A program made the position numbers and the translations under genes. A stretch of 40,366 nt of DNA from IMG/VR virus record IMGVR_UViG_3300047547_000103, positions 1 to 40,366 of that record. One strand, 5' to 3'. The notes beneath the pieces are model-generated. The model was not told the origin of the DNA and did no database searches. It worked only from the letters and a program-made list of their open reading frames with translations. The stretch's first letter is position 1. Every line of letters begins with the position of its first letter. Positions 21,209 through 29,335 of the stretch are shown here, one piece after another. This DNA is from a virus.

Positions 21209-22200
21209 CCCAACCTCGCGGCCAACTGGCTGGCCGTGGGGTTGTAATAAACGAGCGCCATGCTCACGTTCTTCCAGCCAAAAATCTTGCACAGCGACAG
21301 CGCATCCACCTTTTTGGCCATCATCGTCGCCGACGTGTGCCGGGTGTCGTGGAACGTGAACCCACTCAAACCCGCACGTTGGCGCGCTCTGCGGTACAGC
21401 GCATCCAAGGTTTGCGACTGCACCCCCAGCACCAACACCGGGTCCCACCCCCGACAGCGTTCAATCAACTTGAGCGCCACCGTCGAAAGCGGCACATTGC
21501 GAGCCGAACCATTCTTCGTTCTGGGCAAACGGCAATAGGTGCCCTTCACATTCGCCCAGGTCAGGCCGCACAACTCCCCCGCCCGCATCCCCGTGGCCAA
21601 CGCCAGCAGCATCGCCACCGCCACCGCATCGCTCATGGATCGCACCGGCCCGCCCGCATAGCGCAGCGACCTCAGTATGCCGCGCACCTCATACCCCAGA
21701 AGCACCCGCTCCCGGTGATCCGGCGCTTGCGGTTTGCGCACATCTTCCAGCGGGTTCACCGAAATCCACCCCCATTCACGCCTCGCAACCTCCAGCACAG
21801 AGCCCACCAAGTTCATCTCACGCAGCACAGTCCCCGCCGAAACCACCTTCATCCTGGAATCACGCCAAGCCGCCAAGTCCGCCACGGTCACATCCGCCAG
21901 TCTTTTTTGGGCCGGGAACTCCTTGTGCTCCACGTTTTCCTTGAACGCCGTGAACCTCAGCAACTCCCAGCGCTTGCCTTGGTGCTGCGGCGACACCACC
22001 CGCCCGTACTCGTCCAGCGCATCGGCCAAGGTTTTCTGCTTCCCAATGGGGAGTTCGGCCGCCCGAAGCAACTCCGCTTCTCGCATGCCCGCCCATTGCT
22101 GGGCCTCTTTCTTTGTTTTGAACGTGGCTGAGTCGCGCTGGCCTTTTACAGACAGTTGGACCCTGTAACCACCGTCAGCGCGGGGTGTAATGCTGGCCAT
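21205..22200 (-). CDS. int: Tyrosine-family site-specific integrase
   Basis: The ATG at 22200 gives 331 aa. An AP2-like arm-binding region (MASITPRADGGYRVQLSVKG) and a SAM-like core-binding domain precede the catalytic domain. The catalytic domain has Arg206 (ATGMRAGEL), Lys229 (RTKNG), His284 and Arg287 (HDTRHT), Trp309 (GWKN) and Tyr318 (VYYN), so the active site is complete. A GTG 45 nt upstream would add 15 residues but lies among the presumed arm-binding sites. The gene faces away from attP (22332-22354) and converges on the excisionase-like gene. Confidence 0.95.
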   Translation of the reverse strand: MASITPRADGGYRVQLSVKGQRDSATFKTKKEAQQWAGMREAELLRAAELPIGKQKTLADALDEYGRVVSPQHQGKRWELLRFTAFKENVEHKEFPAQKRLADVTVADLAAWRDSRMKVVSAGTVLREMNLVGSVLEVARREWGWISVNPLEDVRKPQAPDHRERVLLGYEVRGILRSLRYAGGPVRSMSDAVAVAMLLALATGMRAGELCGLTWANVKGTYCRLPRTKNGSARNVPLSTVALKLIERCRGWDPVLVLGVQSQTLDALYRRARQRAGLSGFTFHDTRHTSATMMAKKVDALSLCKIFGWKNVSMALVYYNPTASQLAARLG

Positions 22201-22410
22201 TTGGGGAAATGCGTGGGGAGTTTGTGGGGAATTTTCCCTTCGCACTCTACCCCAAATGGGGAAAAAACGCGAAACCCACTTGTGTTTTCCCTCTGGTTTT
22301 CACTCTATACGTGAAAATTCGGGAAAGATGCTGGTGCCTCGGACCGGAATCGAAAACACCAATAAATCAACAACTTATATAAACTTTGGGGAGTCTGAAA
22401 TTCCCCACGC
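22200..22410. other. attP region with integrase arm-type repeats
   Basis: At least six copies of a GGGGA-centred element flank the core. Direct copies start near 22201, 22214, 22225, 22257 and 22387; inverted copies are near 22249 and 22402. Clustering on both sides of the tRNA-like core is typical of integrase arm sites. The assignment is by pattern. Confidence 0.6.
22332..22354 (-). other. attP core: 3' end of a tRNA gene
   Basis: Read on the minus strand, the segment starts TTCGATTCCGG (T-loop and 3' half of the T-stem) and ends CCGAGGCACCA, that is, a seven-nt acceptor strand, discriminator A and CCA. The upstream part of a tRNA (5' T-stem, anticodon arm) is missing. Temperate phages commonly carry such a copy so that integration restores the host tRNA. 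The amino acid identity cannot be read from this fragment; a Leu tRNA is possible. Confidence 0.8.
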
Positions 22411-22414
22411 ATCC

Positions 22415-22435
22415 GGGCATGTTTCGCCCATGCCC
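22415..22435. repeat. Perfect hairpin after the endolysin gene
   Basis: GGGCATG (22415-22421) pairs with CATGCCC (22429-22435). It lies just below the endolysin stop and may end or protect the late transcript. There is no T-run on the minus strand, so it is not a standard terminator. Confidence 0.45.
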
Positions 22436-22453
22436 CATTGTCTCACGTCAGCA

Positions 22454-22900
22454 TCAGCCCATCAAAGCCGCCTCAGCAGCCCGCCGTTTCACCAAGCCCG
22501 GCAGCACACGCCCGCCACCTCGGGTCCACTTCATCAGTTCTTCTTTCACGCCTTCCCAGTCCTCGGCATCCACCCGCCTGCGCAACGTGCTGGCGCGGTA
22601 GCGGGCCAAACCCAGGTTGAAAGCAAAGTCGGTCATGGCCGCCAGCCTTTGTGGGTGCGCCGCCAAAATGGGTGAAGCCTTCAGCACGCCCGGCATGTAG
22701 TCCCGCTTGATGGTCAGAATCAACCACTCCTCGGCGGTCTCGCGGGTGATCGGCGGGTCCGTCATCTTCACCTGCGTACCGTCGGGCTTGTTGACTATTC
22801 CAAACCCAATCGTGGGGTAGCCAGCCGGGCACAAATAAGGCTTGAGCCTCAACCCCTCAAACACCCGGCACAGGTCAGCGGTCAGCGCTGCGGCGTCCAT
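22454..22900 (-). CDS. Endolysin, GH24 lysozyme
   Basis: The ATG at 22900 (ribosome site AAGG 5 nt upstream) gives 148 aa. The T4-lysozyme-type catalytic segment is CRVFEGLRLKPYLCPAGYPT, with Glu15, Cys24 and Thr30. The E-x8-[D/C]-x5-T spacing is exact, with Cys at the middle position as in many lambdoid endolysins. No signal peptide or SAR segment is visible with this start, so release should depend on the holin. Met at 22912 is an alternative. The C-terminal FNLGLARYRASTLRR and GLVKRRAAE motifs complete the family signature. Confidence 0.93.
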   Translation of the reverse strand: MDAAALTADLCRVFEGLRLKPYLCPAGYPTIGFGIVNKPDGTQVKMTDPPITRETAEEWLILTIKRDYMPGVLKASPILAAHPQRLAAMTDFAFNLGLARYRASTLRRRVDAEDWEGVKEELMKWTRGGGRVLPGLVKRRAAEAALMG

Positions 22901-23363
22901 TGCTGCCTTCATACACCCGGCCCACAAACCAAAACACCAACACCATCGACAGCACCGCGTTGTCATCCGGTCCCCAGTTCGCCACCAGCACATCGCGCCA
23001 GTTGGCCCCCTCGCTGAAGGCGAACGACATGCTCGCAATCTTTACGGCGCTCCACAAAGCCACCACCCAGTAAGTCACCAGCGGCCTCACCAGGGCAGAC
23101 ACCGCCGCCACAAACCAGCCACCGGCCACCGCCATTTGGGCTTGACCTTCCAGCGCTTTGCCTATCGCCTCAATGGTGGATTGCTCCACCTGCGCATCCA
23201 CCGTGTGCATGGCCTGCTGCGCCTTGGTGGTGGCAATCGTCACCTCCCGGTCCATCATGGCCTGCTCGTGCTTGCGTTCGTCCTTGCGGTCAAAGTATTT
23301 GATCACCTCGGGGGCCAGCCTGAACAAGCCACCAAACAACCCACCCAACAACGATTCAACCAT
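22875..23363 (-). CDS. Holin, GTA 3-TM type
   Basis: The ATG at 23363 gives 162 aa: a start MVESLLGGLFGGLFRLAPEV, an amphipathic helical part (DRKDERKHEQAMMDREVTIA), then hydrophobic segments at about residues 80-115 (AVAGGWFVAAVSALVRPLVT, YWVVALWS) and 135-155 (VLSMVLVFWFVGRVY). This matches GTA_holin_3TM proteins. It overlaps the endolysin by 26 nt, the normal lysis order. An upstream extension of the frame to 23489 overlaps the previous gene and is rejected. Confidence 0.85.
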   Translation of the reverse strand: MVESLLGGLFGGLFRLAPEVIKYFDRKDERKHEQAMMDREVTIATTKAQQAMHTVDAQVEQSTIEAIGKALEGQAQMAVAGGWFVAAVSALVRPLVTYWVVALWSAVKIASMSFAFSEGANWRDVLVANWGPDDNAVLSMVLVFWFVGRVYEGSNGRRSADR

Positions 23364-23403
23364 CACAACCTCCACCAAAGGTACGGCCAAAGCAAATAGA
23401 TCA

Positions 23404-23913
23404 TCATGGCAGCTGGCCCATTTCAACCCGCCCGTAAAGAGTCTCCTGCGTCCACAACGCATGGCAACGGTGCGAACCCACAATCTCAATCCACGCGATC
23501 TTGTCCCGGTTATCCAGGAAGGCTTTTGGAATGTTCATGGTCCACGGCCCCCAGGTGGTGGATCCTGTCGGGATGTTCCCGCCGTCAATCTCGCCCGGCT
23601 TGATCTGGTAAATCAGCACCCGCGGAGCCAGTGGGATATTGGGCACAGCCATCACCGAAGTCGAAACCAACTCGCAGGCCCGGTCTTTGGTCATGGTGCC
23701 GCCCAGGATGTAGCGGTCACCCTGCCGAATCACCGGGTTAATGTCCCACTTGGTGATCACGGGCATGAACCGCGTCTCGATCTGGTACAAACACCACAGA
23801 GTGATCAGCGCCCCCAGCGCCAGCGCACCACGCTCCAAAAACCACACCACCAACTTGCCGCGCTTTGTTTCAATCAACCAGAGGGCGAAATACTCCAGTG
23901 CAGCGCGGTTCAC
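23404..23913 (-). CDS. Membrane-anchored protein in lysis cluster
   Basis: I choose the GTG at 23913, which overlaps the previous stop (GTGA) and has GGGAG 9 nt upstream; this gives 169 aa. A membrane helix at about residues 23-42 (VWFLERGALALGALITLWCL) is followed by a soluble beta-rich domain of about 125 residues (INPVIRQGDRYILGGTMTKD, VLIYQIKPGEIDGG, ending YGRVEMGQLP). The N-in, C-out topology fits a lysis or envelope role. It is not a recognisable spanin. An ATG at 23937 is the alternative start. Confidence 0.68.
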   Translation of the reverse strand: MNRAALEYFALWLIETKRGKLVVWFLERGALALGALITLWCLYQIETRFMPVITKWDINPVIRQGDRYILGGTMTKDRACELVSTSVMAVPNIPLAPRVLIYQIKPGEIDGGNIPTGSTTWGPWTMNIPKAFLDNRDKIAWIEIVGSHRCHALWTQETLYGRVEMGQLP

Positions 23914-24296
23914 TTGGTCAGCTCCCGTTTGATCCATTCCAAAGCCCCCATGCCCACCAGCATGAACAAAATCCCCAGCCCACCCTTCACCGTCCAGCCG
24001 ATCAAGTCCTGCCGCAGCTTCTTCATGCTCTCAGCGCTCTCAATCAAGCCTTGGTGGTGTTCTTTGTGCTTGTGCAGCGGCCCGGGCGGGAAAGCCCCGT
24101 CAATGTGGTCTGCGAACAGCTTGTGTATCTGCCCGAACTTCACGTCCATGTGCTGCATGAGTTTGGAAGTCGTGTCCGCTGCCGATTCCTCGATCATCAA
24201 TGAAACCCGGTCCATTGAAACGGATCGTCGGTCCGGCCCTGAAAAGCTGTTGAACCGGCTTTCTTCAAACTCGTGGGTGTGGCGCAAATCTTCCAT
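23910..24296 (-). CDS. Small protein with C-terminal membrane helix, lysis cluster
   Basis: This encodes 128 aa. A polar start (MEDLRHTHEFEESRFNSFSG) and a helical middle (ADTTSKLMQHMDVKFGQIHK) precede a membrane segment at about residues 103-122 (WTVKGGLGILFMLVGMGALE). A copy of the 21-bp motif (24304-24324) ends 7 nt before its ATG. It is the first gene of the lysis block. It could be a holin-like or anti-holin-like protein; this is inferred from topology and position. Confidence 0.7.
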   Translation of the reverse strand: MEDLRHTHEFEESRFNSFSGPDRRSVSMDRVSLMIEESAADTTSKLMQHMDVKFGQIHKLFADHIDGAFPPGPLHKHKEHHQGLIESAESMKKLRQDLIGWTVKGGLGILFMLVGMGALEWIKRELTK

Positions 24297-24303
24297 GCGC
24301 TCT

Positions 24304-24324
24304 ATTGTCTAAAGTGGTAAAGTG
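24304..24324 (-). promoter_or_regulatory. 21-bp late motif, copy f (most divergent)
   Basis: CACTTTACCACTTTAGACA plus AT, 7 nt before the ATG of the first lysis-cluster gene (24296). It differs from the consensus at two or three positions but keeps the position relative to the start codon. Confidence 0.62.
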
Positions 24325-24362
24325 GCCGCCACAAATCAACCACACACCCTATAATTTGATGC

Positions 24363-24455
24363 ATGGAATACTCTGATTTCCTGATCTGGAAAGTGGTTGT
24401 GATTGGTATTGCAGCCTTCTTTTATGGCATTTGGCTGGGCATCACTGGGCGATAA
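24363..24455 (+). CDS. Tiny plus-strand membrane protein (30 aa)
   Basis: The ATG at 24363 opens 30 codons on the strand opposite to all neighbours: MEYSDFLIWKVVVIGIAAFF, then YGIWLGITGR. One hydrophobic helix spans residues 7-25, with a charged start. TATAAT at 24350-24355 lies just upstream but without a clear -35. It fills the gap between 24297 and 24441 and overlaps the end of the ejection-protein gene by 14 nt. Similar EYSDFLxWK small proteins occur in other phages, as far as I recall. It is probably real. Confidence 0.6.
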   Translation: MEYSDFLIWKVVVIGIAAFFYGIWLGITGR

Positions 24456-26124
24456 GCGCCGGGAGTGCCTTTTGGGTTGCATCGTAGCCAAAATCAAGCA
24501 AGCCACGCGGCATTGCCATATTTGGGTTGGCAACAGCTCGCGCCAAAGCCGGTGAACCCAGTGCCTTGTTAAGCCCCATCCCAAGCGGGATAACCGGAGC
24601 AGCCAGCATCGGATTGGAAAACATGCCAAGGCCCAACGCGCTGCCAATCGCACTGTTCTGAATCAAAGCCCTTGCAGAGCCGCCCGTTTGGGGTACGCGG
24701 TCAACAATGAACTTTGAGCCGATCTTTGACAAATCAGCCAATGGCGAATTGGCCACATTGTTCTTGTAGCTGCCAAACACCGCACCCGGTAACAGCGAAG
24801 CAGGCACATCGCCAGCTTCACGACCCGCAACGCCCGCCTCACCCTTGGCAAGCAAAGGCTCAACCGTCTTGAAAGCCTTGTATTTTTTCTGGTTCACCGC
24901 CAACGCTGCTGCGTCTTCAGGCGAAACCGAACGATTGAACGCGCCCAGAATATCCGAACGCAACCGGCTCAAATCCTCTTTCAAAAAGCCCTGTGCGCTT
25001 TCTGCCGTTTTGCGAATGGTAGATTGGTAGCGGTTTGCCACATCGCCGGGAATGACAATAGACCCGTCAGGCGCTTGTGCAATCTGCCCCTCAAAGTCAT
25101 CTACCATCGACATCACGCGGTTGCGCTCTCCCTTTGGCAGCATGGCCGCACTCTTGCGCATCTTGTCCAAAGACGCCATCAACTGGTTGTCAACCGCCAA
25201 GTTGTTGTTCGACCAAATGCGGTCAAACTCGCTGCCCATTTTCTTCTTGGCAGCGTCCATAACTTCCGGTGTCAGCTTGTCATCTGCGGCATCAAATACT
25301 TCACCCACCGCACGGTTGAACCATTTTTGCTTGGCCTCGTTCTGGGCTGCTCCAATCCCGCCGGTCAGTGGCGCATCGTTCAACACCGAACGGATGGCCT
25401 TGGTAAATTTGCCGCTGGAAATGTCTGCAACGCCGAGCGGTGCGCCCATATCGAGAGCTTTCTTAACCAATGGCGAAGCCTCTTGAGATGGCGCAAACTG
25501 CGCACCAATGCCGCGCCCCAGCACCCCCAGACCCTTTGCAACACCCGGCAACGCCGCACTAACCCCAGCACTCATGAGCGCGTCTTCAGGGTTGATCAAA
25601 GCGCCGGAAGCGCCGCCAGTGATCGCGCCGCCAGCCATCCGGGTTGCCATGTTCGCACCCGGCGCACTCATGCCGCCAGAAGCCACAGCGGCGGCCAGCT
25701 TGGGCGCAAACGTCAACCCTTTGGCAAGCGCCCCGCCCACTCCGGCAGTGCCAGCTACCTCCGCGCCCAGCTTGCCGCCTTGGTAAGCCAGTGACTCGGC
25801 ATCAACCCCAAAGCCTCGCAAAGCTTCATCCATGAGCTTACGACGGTCAACACCGATCAGCGGTACCCCGCCTATCTCTACGGGTTTACCCTGATTCAAT
25901 GCGCGAGCCGCTGCATCAATCGGTGAAAGCAGGGTCGCACCGATGGAGCCCGCCCCACGGAGCAAGCCGCCCGCAATGTTCTGCGCAGTGCTGCTTTCTT
26001 TGGGCTTCTGAGCCGGTGTAGAGCCGCCAGTTATCACAGCGCCTAACTGTTCAGCCGTCGCGCCTGCTGGCCCCTCAATCTCGTAGGTTTTGCCGTCAGG
26101 CCCTTGAACTGTGTAAATTGGCAT
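24442..26124 (-). CDS. Putative DNA ejection / internal virion protein
   Basis: This encodes 560 aa. The start MPIYTVQGPDGKTYEIEGPA is the short N-terminal domain found on many large podovirus internal proteins. A Gly/Ala-rich segment (residues about 100-185, with hydrophobic glycine motifs GGALAKGLTF and GGAITGGASG) could insert into membranes. It is followed by helices (about 260-430) and another Gly/Ala-rich end. This composition fits ejection proteins that form a channel through the cell envelope. It lies after the other tail/ejection genes. No lytic transglycosylase motif is seen. Confidence 0.7.
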   Translation of the reverse strand: MPIYTVQGPDGKTYEIEGPAGATAEQLGAVITGGSTPAQKPKESSTAQNIAGGLLRGAGSIGATLLSPIDAAARALNQGKPVEIGGVPLIGVDRRKLMDEALRGFGVDAESLAYQGGKLGAEVAGTAGVGGALAKGLTFAPKLAAAVASGGMSAPGANMATRMAGGAITGGASGALINPEDALMSAGVSAALPGVAKGLGVLGRGIGAQFAPSQEASPLVKKALDMGAPLGVADISSGKFTKAIRSVLNDAPLTGGIGAAQNEAKQKWFNRAVGEVFDAADDKLTPEVMDAAKKKMGSEFDRIWSNNNLAVDNQLMASLDKMRKSAAMLPKGERNRVMSMVDDFEGQIAQAPDGSIVIPGDVANRYQSTIRKTAESAQGFLKEDLSRLRSDILGAFNRSVSPEDAAALAVNQKKYKAFKTVEPLLAKGEAGVAGREAGDVPASLLPGAVFGSYKNNVANSPLADLSKIGSKFIVDRVPQTGGSARALIQNSAIGSALGLGMFSNPMLAAPVIPLGMGLNKALGSPALARAVANPNMAMPRGLLDFGYDATQKALPALIAQ

Positions 26125-26128
26125 GTGC

Positions 26129-27376
26129 TTACTTTACGGAAATGATTTTGAAACCGCCAGCCGTGCTTTTGTTTTCGCCACCTTCAATTTGGCTAAAGTC
26201 AAACGGGCGAGCGTTGTAGTTAGACCTTACAGAATCAACCTTCAGCTTTTGCAACTGTGCAGCGCGGTTGTTCAGCGCCTGAATTTCAGAAATTCGCTGC
26301 CTTACCAAAGCCGTATCGTTGACATTTTGGAAAAGCTCATTCCATGCCCGTTGCGCGTCACCCTCTGTTTGCACGCCGCTGTTCAGTCGCAGCGATTCAT
26401 TCCGCATGCGCTCCAAATCAGACATAAATGATGCAAAATTCCGGCTTTCCTGCGTGCTCATTCCGGCTACGTTCATTCCCTTGTTTATCAAGTTGCCGGT
26501 TAACCCGAATTTAAGCTCGCCTTTTTCAATTTGCTGAAGCTTTTGATTCAAAGTTTTGTTAATGCTGGCCGACGCCCCCAGCGCATCTATGGCTTCGCCT
26601 TGCATTTTCAGTGCAGCCGCTGGAAGTGGTTTTGAGCTGTACCCGCCATCTCCATAATCCGCTTGCTGTTTCTGCCTTTCAAGATTCAAGCGTTCCGCAC
26701 CTTGGCTTACTCCAGCCCACCCACGCGCCGCAGCGTCTCGTTCGGCAGGCGACATACCCACACCCAGCGAAACGCCCGCAGAGGGTTTGACGAACGTCTG
26801 TCGGTCGCCTTGGTTCACCAGTTGGGGGGCAACGTAGCCGGACACGCCTTCGCCCGCCCTGCCGCCCCACTTGTTGAAGCCTTGAATAATCTTTTGACCG
26901 TTCGGGCCTTCAATCTCAGCCGTGCGTGCAACTTCATCGCGGCCCAGGTTCTGAGCCTCAAACAAGGCTTTGACGCGCTCGTAGGGCACACCCTGCGCCA
27001 GCAGCGCATTGGCATCCAGCTTGGGCGCTTGCCCTATCAAAGCCGCTTTGGCCTGTGTGGGGCCACCTGCATCCTGCCCAATCGCCCTCGAGCCAGAAAC
27101 CGGCATCAAAGAGCCGCGCACCACGTTTTCAATGCGCAGTGCTTCTGCCTGCTTTGCTGCGAGTTGCGCTTGTTCCGCCTCGCGCTCTTGCTTGCGCCGG
27201 GTCATTTCCTCGTCAATCATGGCCTGCCGTTTGGCCGCTGACATGGTGCCTTGATAGCCTTCCAGCCCACGCCCCAGCGCCTGGCCAAAGTTGCCACCGC
27301 CGAGCAAACCCGCCGCGAGTTGCAGCGTGGCCTGTGTGCGCGGGTCTTCCCAAGAATCGCCCAAGAGTCCAGCCAT
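26129..27376 (-). CDS. Putative internal/ejection protein
   Basis: The ATG at 27376 follows the previous stop by 1 nt (TGATATG) and gives 415 aa. The start MAGLLGDSWEDPRTQATLQL and the segment LLGGGNFGQALGRGLEGYQG are typical of podovirus internal proteins. A charged coiled coil (about 60-85, EMTRRKQEREAEQAQLAAKQ) and a long helical part (265-400) follow. It is flanked by other ejection candidates, all packed with gaps of under 10 nt. The function is inferred from context. An upstream frame extension to 27454 overlaps the previous gene and lacks a ribosome site. Confidence 0.68.
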   Translation of the reverse strand: MAGLLGDSWEDPRTQATLQLAAGLLGGGNFGQALGRGLEGYQGTMSAAKRQAMIDEEMTRRKQEREAEQAQLAAKQAEALRIENVVRGSLMPVSGSRAIGQDAGGPTQAKAALIGQAPKLDANALLAQGVPYERVKALFEAQNLGRDEVARTAEIEGPNGQKIIQGFNKWGGRAGEGVSGYVAPQLVNQGDRQTFVKPSAGVSLGVGMSPAERDAAARGWAGVSQGAERLNLERQKQQADYGDGGYSSKPLPAAALKMQGEAIDALGASASINKTLNQKLQQIEKGELKFGLTGNLINKGMNVAGMSTQESRNFASFMSDLERMRNESLRLNSGVQTEGDAQRAWNELFQNVNDTALVRQRISEIQALNNRAAQLQKLKVDSVRSNYNARPFDFSQIEGGENKSTAGGFKIISVK

Positions 27377-27377
27377 A

Positions 27378-28034
27378 TCAGTCCCCCATGCCAGAATTGC
27401 CGCTGCCGTAACCGGGGTAGCTGTAATAGCCACTGCCGGTGGTGTAGCCGTCATAGTTGCCGCCGCCTGCGTATGGCCCCCAGGCCAGCCAGCTTGCAGC
27501 GTTTTGTGTGCCGTTTGAGTTGTACGGGTTCACCGTCCCAGGGCTTCCTCCGCTGGAAATCCCCAGATTGGCGGGGGGTTGTGCTGCCGCCTTGGGTTTC
27601 TCGGTCAGCTTGGGAGCCGACTTGGTGTAGTCCGGGAGTTTGGCATCGGTCAGGCCTTTGTACCCAAACCCACCTGCCGCGGGCTGGGTCACGCCACCGC
27701 CGGTAAACGGGTTCGCCGCCACACCGCTGCCCAAAAGCCCAAGGCCCATGCTGCGCAGTTGGTTCATGCCTTGGCCATATTCCGGCGACATGAGGTACTG
27801 CCGCTGCATTTCCATGCCTTGGCGTTGTAGGTCGTTCAACCCACCTTGCCCGGCTTGCTCTTGGGCCAGTTGGTACATCGCCCCCAGCAGGCCGGATTCA
27901 CCGTCCGGCCCGTAAACGTAACGCTCAAGGCGGGGGTCGAGCTTTTGTTCGCTCGTGGCGGCTTTGTCGCCACTGCCCGAACCCAAAAGGCCACCGGCCA
28001 AACTCAATCCAATGCTCAAAGGGTCAAAAGCCAT
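27378..28034 (-). CDS. Putative tail/ejection protein (218 aa)
   Basis: MAFDPLSIGLSLAGGLLGSG begins with a hydrophobic Gly-rich helix, followed by a Gln-rich helical part (MYQLAQEQAGQGGLNDLQRQ, GMEMQRQYLM) and a Gly/Tyr/Asn-rich low-complexity C-terminus (about 165-218: GSGYYSYPGYGSGNSG). The hydrophobic start and disordered end are features of small podovirus ejection or tail-tube proteins. It sits between the DUF4214-like protein and the 415-aa protein. Confidence 0.65.
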   Translation of the reverse strand: MAFDPLSIGLSLAGGLLGSGSGDKAATSEQKLDPRLERYVYGPDGESGLLGAMYQLAQEQAGQGGLNDLQRQGMEMQRQYLMSPEYGQGMNQLRSMGLGLLGSGVAANPFTGGGVTQPAAGGFGYKGLTDAKLPDYTKSAPKLTEKPKAAAQPPANLGISSGGSPGTVNPYNSNGTQNAASWLAWGPYAGGGNYDGYTTGSGYYSYPGYGSGNSGMGD

Positions 28035-28042
28035 GACTCACC

Positions 28043-29086
28043 TCACTTAAAAATGTTGTACAGCTGCGAAGCCCCAACGGCCCCGCCCAAGAATCCCGCC
28101 GCACCGCTGCCGCCTTGTGTGGACGTGGTGGATCCGGTTCCGGTGTAGGGCTGTGCGCCCTGGTTGAAGTTGTTGTAGGCCTGCCAAGGAGCCTGCTGAG
28201 CCGTTAAACCCAGGTTGTAGGTGCCCTGCCCTTGGTTCAAAAAGCCGGTGTTGCCCTGCTGAAACAAATTGGCCCCCACTTGCATTTGGTTCAGGTCGGT
28301 GTTGCGGTTGCCCAGTTGCAAATTGCCCATGCCCAGGTTGTAACCCTGGTCCATGCCGTACTTCTGCAACTGCCGCCCCATGGCGTTGTTGTAATCGCCG
28401 TAGTACATCCCAGTCAGAGCGTTGGCCGCTTGCTTGTTGGCATCGTTCAGCGCATTGGCCTCCACCACGCCCTGCCGAGATCCACCAAAACCGCCCACCT
28501 GCTGCGCACCGCTGGCAATTTGCGGCATGATGTTGCGGGTCAGGTTGCTGGTGATATCGCCCGTGATGGCCTTTGACATATCGGCCAGGTACGGGTTCTT
28601 TTGGTCGTACTTGAACGGGTCGCTGAACTTGGTGGACGATGGGTTGAAGCCGGTGGATTCAGGCAGCGCCGGTGTACTGGTAACGGTCGGTGCTTTGCCC
28701 CGGCCAAAAGCCGCGAAGGGGTCGGTGTTGGCGTTGAGCTTGTCGCCAAAGTCGCCCATGGCCCCAAACCGTTCAGACAATGGAGCCGACTTGCTGCCCG
28801 CTTGGTCCCAGTAATTCCACTTCTCAGAATCACCGAACTTTGGAGCCAGCACGTCGTTGTACTGCGCCATTTGCTCGGCCATGCGCTTGGTGTCCCATGC
28901 GTCGGTCGCAGCTGAAATGCCGGTGGTGTCGCCCTGCACTTCGTCCACCGCCGATTGGTAGAAGGCCTTTTTCAAGTCTTCATCTGACATGCCGCCACCG
29001 GCCAACCCTTGCCAGTAAGCCAAGCCGCCCGCATCGGGTGCCCGCCCGAGCGTGTTTTGATACAGAGAATTGAAATCAAGCGCCAT
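28043..29086 (-). CDS. Structural protein with DUF4214-like N-terminus
   Basis: This encodes 347 aa. The N-terminal MALDFNSLYQNTLGRAPDAG, then GLAYWQGLAGGGMSDEDL, matches the DUF4214-like motif (YQ..LGRAPD..GL.YW) seen at the start of several phage tail/ejection proteins. The middle and C-terminus (170-330) are Asn/Gln/Gly-rich, with GGFGGSRQGVVEANALNDAN and many NxxMGxxNL elements, a composition typical of helical virion proteins. It is in line with the 508-aa stabilisation protein and the other ejection genes. Confidence 0.7.
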   Translation of the reverse strand: MALDFNSLYQNTLGRAPDAGGLAYWQGLAGGGMSDEDLKKAFYQSAVDEVQGDTTGISAATDAWDTKRMAEQMAQYNDVLAPKFGDSEKWNYWDQAGSKSAPLSERFGAMGDFGDKLNANTDPFAAFGRGKAPTVTSTPALPESTGFNPSSTKFSDPFKYDQKNPYLADMSKAITGDITSNLTRNIMPQIASGAQQVGGFGGSRQGVVEANALNDANKQAANALTGMYYGDYNNAMGRQLQKYGMDQGYNLGMGNLQLGNRNTDLNQMQVGANLFQQGNTGFLNQGQGTYNLGLTAQQAPWQAYNNFNQGAQPYTGTGSTTSTQGGSGAAGFLGGAVGASQLYNIFK

Positions 29087-29089
29087 GTT

Positions 29090-29335
29090 TTACCCCAAAA
29101 ATCGCCAGGCTCCCGCCCGATAACCGTAGTACCCTGCCCCGCTACCGGGGTTCCAGCTGGTGCCATCGGCCAGCACAACCATCCCGTCACGCGGTTTGGC
29201 AGGAATCGAATAACTCATTTCCAGCAAGTAAAAGGCTTTGGCCTCGTTCATCGCTTGTGAAATGCGTTGCAGTTCGTTGACCAAAAACCCTGAAATGCCA
29301 TCGGCTGAACTGGGGGGCAGTGCGGGCGCGTACAT
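29090..29335 (-). CDS. Small tail-associated protein (81 aa)
   Basis: The ATG at 29335 overlaps the previous stop (TGATG). The product begins MYAPALPPSSADGISGFLVN, then LQRISQAMNEAKAFYLLEMS, and ends in a Gly/Tyr/Trp-rich beta part (DGTSWNPGSGAGYYGYRAGA, WRFLG). This helix followed by a beta tail recurs in podovirus tail clusters. The C-terminus resembles the end of fibre-attached domains. The function is unknown. Confidence 0.66.
   Translation of the reverse strand: MYAPALPPSSADGISGFLVNELQRISQAMNEAKAFYLLEMSYSIPAKPRDGMVVLADGTSWNPGSGAGYYGYRAGAWRFLG

Noticed and set aside
22332-22354. Complete tRNA gene
   Set aside because: Only the T-loop to CCA end is present. There is no anticodon arm or D-arm upstream on the minus strand.
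22415-22435. Terminator of the late transcript
   Set aside because: The stem is perfect but no T-run follows on the minus strand, so it is listed only as a hairpin.
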